Below, one piece after another: positions 57,901-64,000 of a stretch of 64,000 nucleotides of DNA. Both the position numbers and the translations under genes were made by a program. The stretch's first letter is position 1, and each line of letters starts with the position of its first letter. This DNA comes from Inia geoffrensis. Its lineage: Eukaryota > Chordata > Mammalia > Artiodactyla > Iniidae. The stretch spans positions 51,183,090 through 51,247,089 of the forward strand of contig CM070908.1 of NCBI GenBank assembly GCA_036417435.1. Reading direction: 5' to 3'. The notes beneath the pieces are model-generated. The model was not told the origin of the DNA, made no database searches, and was given only the letters and a program-made list of their open reading frames with translations.

Positions 57901-58294
57901 GGAAGACAAAAATGTCATGAAGAACTTAGGGGTAAGACAGGAATAAAGACACAGACCTACTAGAGAATGGACTTGAGGATATGGGGAGGGGGAAGGGTAA
58001 GCTGTGACAAAGCGAGAGAGTGGCATGGACGTATATACACTACCAAACGTAAAATAGATAGCTAGTGGGAAGCAGCCGCTAGCTAGTGGGAAGCAGCCGC
58101 ATAGCACAGGGAGATCAGCTCGATGCTTTGTGACCACCTAGTGAGGTGGGATAGGGAAGGTGGGAGGGAGGGAGACGCAAGAGGGAAGAGATTTGGGAAC
58201 ATATGTATATGTATAACTGATTCACTTTGTTATAAAGCAGAAACTAACACACCATTGTAAAGCAATTATACTCCAATAAAGATGTAAAAAAAAA
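57901..58294 (+). other. L1 3' UTR with G-rich tracts
   Basis: Contains 'ggggagggggaaggg' near 57,982 and 'gggaaggtgggagggaggg' near 58,153, which could form G-quadruplexes. A 21-bp unit ('tagctagtgggaagcagccg' plus c) is duplicated at 58059-58079 and 58080-58100. AATAAA lies at 58275-58280. Confidence 0.88.
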
Positions 58295-58312
58295 AAATAC
58301 TGCTTTTCAGTG

Positions 58313-58728
58313 ACACTTTTCTCAAAAGATAAAAATGAAAGAAGAACTTGGTCGAATTAAACCCTTCAATGTTAAGGATCTTGGCTAGGCATATAACAGT
58401 GCTCACCGTGGCTAAGTACTACTTTCTTACAAGCTTCTCTCACCTAATCTATGTTTTTATCTGGTTCTAATTGTCCTTTAAGATTTCAGTTGTTTTCAAT
58501 CACAATAGCTGGTGTTTGTATGATATACATTGTCTTTAGGATTTAGAAAGTTCTTTCAGGTTGGGCCAGACAAAAACTCTTCAATACAGATATGGAAACT
58601 TGCCCCAGGACGCAGAACTGAAAAGGGGAGAGAAAGGCTGGGGTGCGGGGTTCCAGCAGGACCTGCACTTGGTGTTCATGTGGCCATGGCCTGGTGTTAC
58701 CACCTACTGACGTCTTTTACTTCCAGTT
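58313..58728. other. No recognised feature
   Basis: About 400 bases with no nameable repeat. The frame at 58530-58790 has no domain. Confidence 0.45.
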
Positions 58729-59045
58729 GTGAAAGATGTCGCAGTCATCAGCCACTACAGCCACCCCTGCCCTCCCACAGTGAGCTCTGAGGGAACTCAG
58801 GATGGAGTCAAAGGGCTGCCAAGCCCTCAGCCACTGAAGTCACCCACGACTGTTCACCCTGACGGGATTCAGGAGGGAGAAAAGCAGGACACTGGTCCTA
58901 GATAGTTAAGGTGCATATCAAAGGAATGATTTCAGTGATCTCAGATTCTTGCATCTGCCCATACATAGAAAAGGGCTAAATTCATTAACTTGAGATGCCT
59001 GGTTTTCTTTAATTAACAGTAATCCTTTGATGTTCTGACTACCTG
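58729..59045 (+). mobile_element. Partial ERV LTR, same family as 39,961
   Basis: 'ggaatgatttcagtgatctc', 'ccatacatagaaaagggcta' and 'ctttaattaacagtaatcc' align with 40,200-40,310 of the solo LTR. The part after 'ctgactacctg', which holds the polyadenylation signal in the other copy, is missing and a SINE follows. The left edge is approximate. Confidence 0.8.
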
Positions 59046-59050
59046 TTTGT

Positions 59051-59368
59051 TTTTTTAAATTAATTAATTTATTTATTTAGGGCAGCGTTGGGTCTTCGTT
59101 GTTGTGCGCGGGGCTTTCTCCAGTTGCGGCGAGGGGAGGCTACTCTTCATTGCGGTGCACGTGCTTCTCACTGCGGTGGCGGAGCACGGGCTCTTGGTGA
59201 GCAGGCTTCAGTAGTTGTGGCTCACGGGCCCTAGAGCACAGGCTCAGTAGTTGTGGCACACGGGCTTATTTTCTCTGCGGCACGTGGGATCTTCCCGGAC
59301 CAGGGCTCGAACCCATGTCCCCTGTATTGGCATGCGGATTCTTATACACTGTGCCACCAGGGAAGCCC
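59051..59368 (-). mobile_element. CHR-1-like SINE
   Basis: Head at the right ('ccaccagggaagcccc'), T/AT-rich tail at the left, directly after the truncated LTR. Confidence 0.92.
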
Positions 59369-59465
59369 CTATTCCCCAGTCTTGACGAGCACCATAGTGA
59401 TCTTTCAAAAACCATGCAGTGGGATGTCATAAAACTTGAATTGTAGCCCTGAGTCATATCTAGGT

Positions 59466-59604
59466 TTTTTTGTTTGTTTTTGTGGGGTTTTTTTTTTGCC
59501 ATGTCATGCAGCTTGTGGGGTCTTAGTTTCCCAACCAGGCATTGGACCTAGGCCCTCAGCAGTGGAAGCGCAGAGTCCTAACCTCTGGACGGCCAGGGAA
59601 TTCC
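59466..59604 (-). mobile_element. Short SINE
   Basis: Short form, head at the right ('ccagggaattcccc') and a T/G-rich tail at the left. A weak flank 'tctag' occurs on both sides. Confidence 0.87.
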
Positions 59605-60059
59605 CCATTTCTAGTTTCTACTCCATTTCTTGGTTGCTGAATCAACCTGGGTATGTTTCAAGGGTACAATAGCAGAGCATTGCATTCCCTCTGGAGGAAG
59701 TGAGGAGTGATACTGATCTGAAGTATCTCACCTGAAGAGGTGGCTGCTGACTATTTTTAGCACCAGAGTGACCAGTTAGTTCCCCATTTAATCCTGCATT
59801 GGGCTGGAGGCTGCCAAGGAAGCAAGGGTTTTAGAGCCATGTGAAGACCAGTAAGGCGGCCAAGTAGAAGCCCAGGGTCTCAGCTCTACAGCTCAGGATG
59901 TTTGGGCCTTAACATCACAGAGTGACCAGGCCAGGGGTAAACAGACCAACACCAAAGGTTAAGGACAGGGTCATAAGAGTCAGATTAACCAGGATTCCTG
60001 CAAACTCACCATGTGCAATCAGGAAGACGGGGCAAATCACGTGAGCACTCTGCATCCCT

Positions 60060-60255
60060 GTCCCCTCCTCCATAAAGGATATTAACACAGTATCCCTTGG
60101 GACTGCTTTGAAGATGAGATTCCTAGAGGATAAACCACCTGAGAACAGCAGCTGTGTCTTGGTCACAATTGTGTGTTTGGCACCTGGCACTCTGCTTGAC
60201 ATTATATAGGTGCTCATTGAAAAATTATTGAATGAATAAATAAATGAATGATGAG
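60060..60255 (+). mobile_element. MIR/L2-age relic
   Basis: 'cagctgtgtcttggtcacaa', 'cacctggcactctgcttgac' and 'gtgctcattgaaaaattatt' resemble an L2 3' end in sense, preceded by MIR-like text near 60,075-60,120. Confidence 0.55.
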
Positions 60256-61310
60256 TGTGAAATGCTAAACAAAGAGCCTGCCTCAAGGTAAATACTACTA
60301 GCATTGACTGAATGAATTACATAAAGAGCTTGGGACACGGAACACCACGGGGCTGATTTGTACAAGGGCTCACCTGGGATAAGAAATCTAAACGCAGGTG
60401 AACTGATCGGCAGTTAACGTGTCCTCTGCCCAGTAAAGCAGTCGACCTGGGAAAGCAAGGTGAGTAAAAATGTACAAAAAAGAGCACTCTTCTCTTAGAT
60501 TCAACTTTAAATATGAGAACGCAAACCATCTCCCCCCACAAGCAGCTTGGGCCCTGAGGACTGAGACCACCTGCCCCCCACACCCTTTAGAGGTTGTGTT
60601 GATTTAACTTTAGAATTCCACTGCCCTCATTAGCATGGCTACTGTTCCGGAAGATTACACCCAGACAAAAGGCTAGATTGTTCCGAACAGGAACTTCCTG
60701 AAAGATACATCACCCTTCAGTGGAAACCATCAACAGATACTTTGCACATTAAGATTCTTTGAATCCCTCAAATTCCTCGCCAATCCTGCATAGTTGCCTC
60801 CTCATCCAGTCCTGGTCAAGGTCACAAACCGAAATCCTTATTCTAATCCCTTTCCACCTTGCCTTCCCCTGCCTTTGTGCAGGTAGTGTACGGCGAGCTA
60901 TAAACTCAGCTTTGTCTTCTAGTTTGGTCCTGCTGGTGCCATTAGGGGCAGTTACATGGACAAATAGAGTCATAGAATGTAAATAGTACAAAAGCAGCCG
61001 TTAAGGTGTCTGGTCCACCAAGGATGGGCCCGTCTAGCAGGTTCTCTTACAAACAGTCATCATTGAGGCTCTGCTCTGAGACCTCCGTGCTAAGATCCCC
61101 CTTCCTGTGAGGCCCATTCTGTCTCTGTCCAGCTCTCTCCGTGACTCCCAAGAATCATGGTACTGCCTCTGGAAATATACCCAAAGACCGGTTTCTCTTC
61201 CAGGAATCAGCTGACAAGGAAACCATCAGCACTGAGTCCTTATCAGCTCTCTCGGAAGGCAGCTGCCCCACAAAGCAGAATCTAAAACATCAGAGGCCTG
61301 CTCAGAAATC
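60256..61310. other. No recognised feature
   Basis: About 1 kb without a firm repeat call. Opposite-strand frames at 60749-60991 overlap each other and look like chance. Confidence 0.45.
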
Positions 61311-61377
61311 TCACCTGAACCCAAGCCCTCGGCAGTGAAGGTGCAGAGTTCTAACCACTGGACCGTCAAGGAATTCC
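61311..61377 (-). mobile_element. SINE head fragment
   Basis: Only the head half of a short SINE ('ctaaccactggaccgtcaag', reversed) is present. There is no T-rich tail on the left, so its 3' part is deleted. Confidence 0.75.
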
Positions 61378-61988
61378 CAGTAAATGTTTTTTTTGCATGG
61401 GGAATACATAAAGCCTGTTCCATCCTTTACAAACTCCTCAACCAGGATGAACCCAGCAGGACTTGAATCCTGGATGGTTTGAACATATTTTATTGCTGTT
61501 CTTTTGTTAACAGAAGTAATACGTATCTATTATAGAACATTTAGAAGATATAAATTTTTAAAAGGTTACCTGTTCTTTCCCTCATCTAAATATTACCTCT
61601 GATCCTGAAGATTTCTACACGTTTATTGGTCCTTTGTGTTTCTGCTGGTACAAATTCTCTTTTCCTGTCTTGTGCTCATTTTTCTGCTAGGATATTCAGT
61701 TTTCTCTCTACTAAGTTATAAGAGCTCTTTTATATTAGGATATTCATCACTGATCTGTTCCATATTTTACACAATTTCCTGAAGTTTAACTGGCAATGGA
61801 GGCGAAGGATCTGGACCCTATGGGAATAGAGGAAGGTACAGCTCAGGAAATGTCCACAGAGGTGGATCCTGGGGAGCATGGGGGAATTAAAACCTGGGGG
61901 AAAGTAGGGAGAAAAGACATCAAAAAGGAAAAACCAAGAACAAAGAGTCAAGCCAGAGAAGGGCAACAAAAAGAGACCAAAGGCTGTG
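61378..61988. other. Unassigned; possible old LINE relic
   Basis: 'agaagtaatacgtatctatt' near 61,513 and following AT-rich text resemble an old LINE 3' region. This is not firm. Confidence 0.35.
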
Positions 61989-62002
61989 CAAGACGGGTTT
62001 CT

Positions 62003-62338
62003 TTCTTTTTTTTTTAATTTTTTAAAAATTAATTTTATTTATTTATTGGCTGTGTCGGGTCTTCATTACTGCACACAGGCTTTCTCTTGTTGCAGAGAGC
62101 AGGGGCTACTCTTTGTCGCAGTGTACATGCTTCTATTTGTGGTGGCTTCTCTTGTTGCAGAGCACAGGCTTTAGGTGCACGGGCTTCAGTAGTTGTGGCA
62201 CATGGCCTCAGTAGTTGTGGCTCACGGGCTTACTTGCTCTGCAGCATGTGGGATCTTCCCGGACCAGGGATCGAACACATGTCCCCCACACTGGCGGGCG
62301 GATTCTTAACCACTGCGCCACGGCCACGGGGTAAGTCC
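62003..62338 (-). mobile_element. CHR-1-like SINE with altered head
   Basis: Long form, tail at the left. The head reads 'ccacggccacggggtaagtccc' instead of the usual 'ccaccagggaagtccc', so it has changed by several bases. The flanks 'caagacgggtttct' (61989-62002) and 'caagaccgtttct' (62339-62351) are its likely target duplication. Confidence 0.9.
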
Positions 62339-62351
62339 CAAGACCGTTTCT

Positions 62352-62960
62352 AAACGGAGAGCCTGTCCCAAAGGACTGGGTGGGGTTCCTTTTGATTCAG
62401 CTAAATGTGATCAACTTTCCAACTTCCTCATTACTTCATGGAGAGGAGCCAAGACCACCAGGAATGGTTGCAGACGTAGGGGAGAGAGACCCTAAGACCC
62501 TAGGTAAAGCAGCAAAGTCTATTAAGTTCCTCTTCCAAACAGACACACTTAAGGCTCTCTACATCCCCCTGACACTGTCAGAGGCTTCCTCCTTTATTTC
62601 AGACCCCTTAATGCTACTTCGGGAATGTCCCACCTGGAAGGCCTCCAAGCTTCCTGTAAACTCAATCCACAGTCATGGAACCACTTGGTCCGTTTTAAAA
62701 AACAAAACAACAAGAACGTCTTGTTAAGTTTCAACTATCTTTAGACAAGTCTGTCTACTGAATCCTGTCCTGGGCCCCTCCTGGATATGTTTGAATCTAA
62801 GCTTCTCAGAATCACTGATGTGACACTTGGAGGGAAAGTGACTGTTTGCAAAGGAGAGTTTACAGTCCTCCCTGTGTACCATGCAGAGACCAGAGCTCAG
62901 CAGGCTACCTTGTTTTTACCTGCTCCCTTATTGCTCTGTACCTAGCCCTTCCAATTTCTG
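62352..62960. other. No recognised feature
   Basis: About 600 bases. A 115-codon frame at 62380-62727 begins just past the SINE, with no domain or splice context. No gene called. Confidence 0.45.
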
Positions 62961-62964
62961 CTCT

Positions 62965-63598
62965 TGTAAGCAGATAAGGTCAAGGGTCCCCCGAGAAAGA
63001 GAACCAGGCATGTCTTTCTTGACATAAGAGAAGCCATTTTTGGCCTAAGACATTTTATGATCTTAGTGCTTGCCCTTGAATGGGTCTCAGTAGTAATGAT
63101 CTGAAGGGAACAAAAGGACAAACTATTGTTACCAAGAAAGAAAAGTAACAAGAGCAAAGATAATAAACCATTTGTAAACTCCCAGTTCTGTTTCATGGTA
63201 AAGATTAGTGTGAAGCGCTTTCTTGAGCTATTTTAAAGAATTTAACCCTACCCCCCTCGGGGGGGCTCAACAACCATATCAACTGGGACCTAAGGGAGGA
63301 TGATGTTGACTTTTCCTGACCACTGTGGCTTCAATCAGCTGAAGCTTGGACTCTGTCGACCTTTGCCCTGATTCTATGCTGACTCCTCACTCAGCTCAAG
63401 CCCCTTCATGAGTATGCATGTTCCCTTAGCTTAGAACTTCCCCAATTTTGCAGTTCGGGGAGACACTGCTTTGGGAAAGATCCCCAGTGTTCTCCCTATT
63501 TGCTGCAAGTAGTAAATCCTTCCTTCTCTCGATCTCTGGCTTGGTTGTGTCTTTTGGCTTGACACTCGCCAAGAGGCAAACCCAGTTTTTGGATAACA
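62965..63598 (+). mobile_element. Solo ERV LTR with 4-bp target duplication
   Basis: 634 bp, begins TG ('tgtaagcagataaggtc') and ends CA ('ttttggataaca'). The 4-bp repeat 'ctct' is at 62961-62964 and 63599-63602. The 3' part has the LTR-like order 'gatccccagtgttctcccta', an AGTAAA signal at 63511-63516, then a CT-rich segment and 'ttgtgtcttttggcttgac'. TG...CA with a 4-bp repeat suits a class I endogenous retrovirus. No viral gene is present. Confidence 0.82.
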
Positions 63599-63602
63599 CT
63601 CT

Positions 63603-64000
63603 GAACTCAGACTGAATGGCATAGCTCTCCCTTTCCAGGCAAGCAAATACATTCAGCTTTCTCTTAGACTGGCAGTTAGTGATCTTCCTTTCTTACATTT
63701 AACATCCCATAGTTCAGTTAAGTTTAAGTGATTATCTGGTTAACATAATTAATACCAAGGTATGAATGACAGGTAGGCTTTCATTTTCTCAGGAGTATTG
63801 GCATGTCAAAGGTTTTACCAACACATATTGATTTATCAATATATAATTGGTAGACCTGGGTTTATTTTTGAGGGGGGGAGCAGGAGAGTGGACAAGCAGG
63901 AAGGGAAACTCCATATCTGTAAAATGGGCAGAAAGGATTAGAGTCCCTCTCCCACCCACTCTCCCCCTTTCCCTGCAAAATACAGGTGAATCCCCTGCCT
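63603..64000. other. No recognised feature
   Basis: About 400 bases to the window end with no nameable element; a short G run is at 63,871-63,878. Confidence 0.45.

Larger units (their letters stand above)
51060..58294 (+). mobile_element. Nearly full-length L1 retrotransposon
   Basis: An 18-bp target duplication (aaat-g/a-ctgcttttcagtg) lies at 51042-51059 and 58295-58312. In order it holds a CpG-rich 5' region, a pyrimidine tract, ORF1, a 58-base spacer, ORF2, a G-rich 3' UTR, AATAAA (58275-58280) and an A12 tail. Without the SINE at 57526-57735 it is about 7.0 kb. The presence of a 5' region right up to the target duplication indicates a complete insertion. It cannot make its proteins in full now, as both frames are broken. 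Confidence 0.95.

Overview
The window reads as repeat-dense mammalian intergenic or deep intronic DNA, most likely from a cetacean. It holds dozens of tRNA-derived SINEs whose heads read like 'ttccctggtggcgcagtggtt', in three forms: a long CHR-1-like form of about 300-350 bp, a CHR-2-like form of about 190-220 bp with a GC-rich body, and a short head-plus-tail form of about 110-170 bp. CHR-type SINEs are known from whales and their even-toed relatives, and the CHR-2 type from cetaceans. I saw no Alu, B1/B2 or BovB sequence. I found no host protein-coding exon, no tRNA or rRNA gene, no CRISPR array and no bacterial-style operon. Apart from L1 remnants, the open frames are chance frames, many of them running through SINEs.

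Layout. Positions 1-13 kb hold scattered SINEs, 3' ends of L1 elements, a 76-bp tandem duplication and a small minisatellite, between stretches without recognised content. From 13 to 16 kb, antisense L1 ORF2 pieces carry SINEs and an odd chain of L1 tails. From 16 to 22 kb there is deep nesting: an old L1 split by an MLT1-like LTR, then a second MLT1-like LTR split by a 3.2-kb L1 that itself carries a SINE, a solo ERV LTR and a 315-bp insert of uncertain origin. From 22 to 41 kb there are MIR/L2-age relics, many 5'-truncated L1 copies, an antisense L1 hit by three SINEs, and an L1 carrying a solo LTR with a 4-bp target duplication (39,961-40,488). From 41 to 51 kb there is an MLT1-like LTR, a dense SINE run at 46.3-48.2 kb and an L2 copy carrying two SINEs.

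The largest single unit is a nearly full-length L1 at 51,060-58,294, flanked by an 18-bp target-site duplication. It has a CpG-rich 5' region of about 0.9 kb, a long pyrimidine microsatellite, an ORF1 with one in-frame stop, a heavily shifted ORF2, a G-rich 3' UTR, AATAAA and an A tail. A CHR-2-like SINE inserted into it later. The last 6 kb hold a partial second copy of the 40-kb LTR family, more SINEs and another solo LTR (62,965-63,598) with a 4-bp target duplication.

How the parts relate: L1 machinery is the likely driver of almost everything here, because the SINEs and truncated L1s end in A-rich tails and many lie between 7-18 bp direct repeats. Nesting gives relative ages: MIR/L2 and MLT1 first, then older L1s, then ERV LTRs and younger L1s, then CHR SINEs. 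Family names are from memory of consensus features and were not checked against a library. I found no new gene system. The most interesting signals are repeated use of the same insertion site, composite insertions, and the structure of the long L1.
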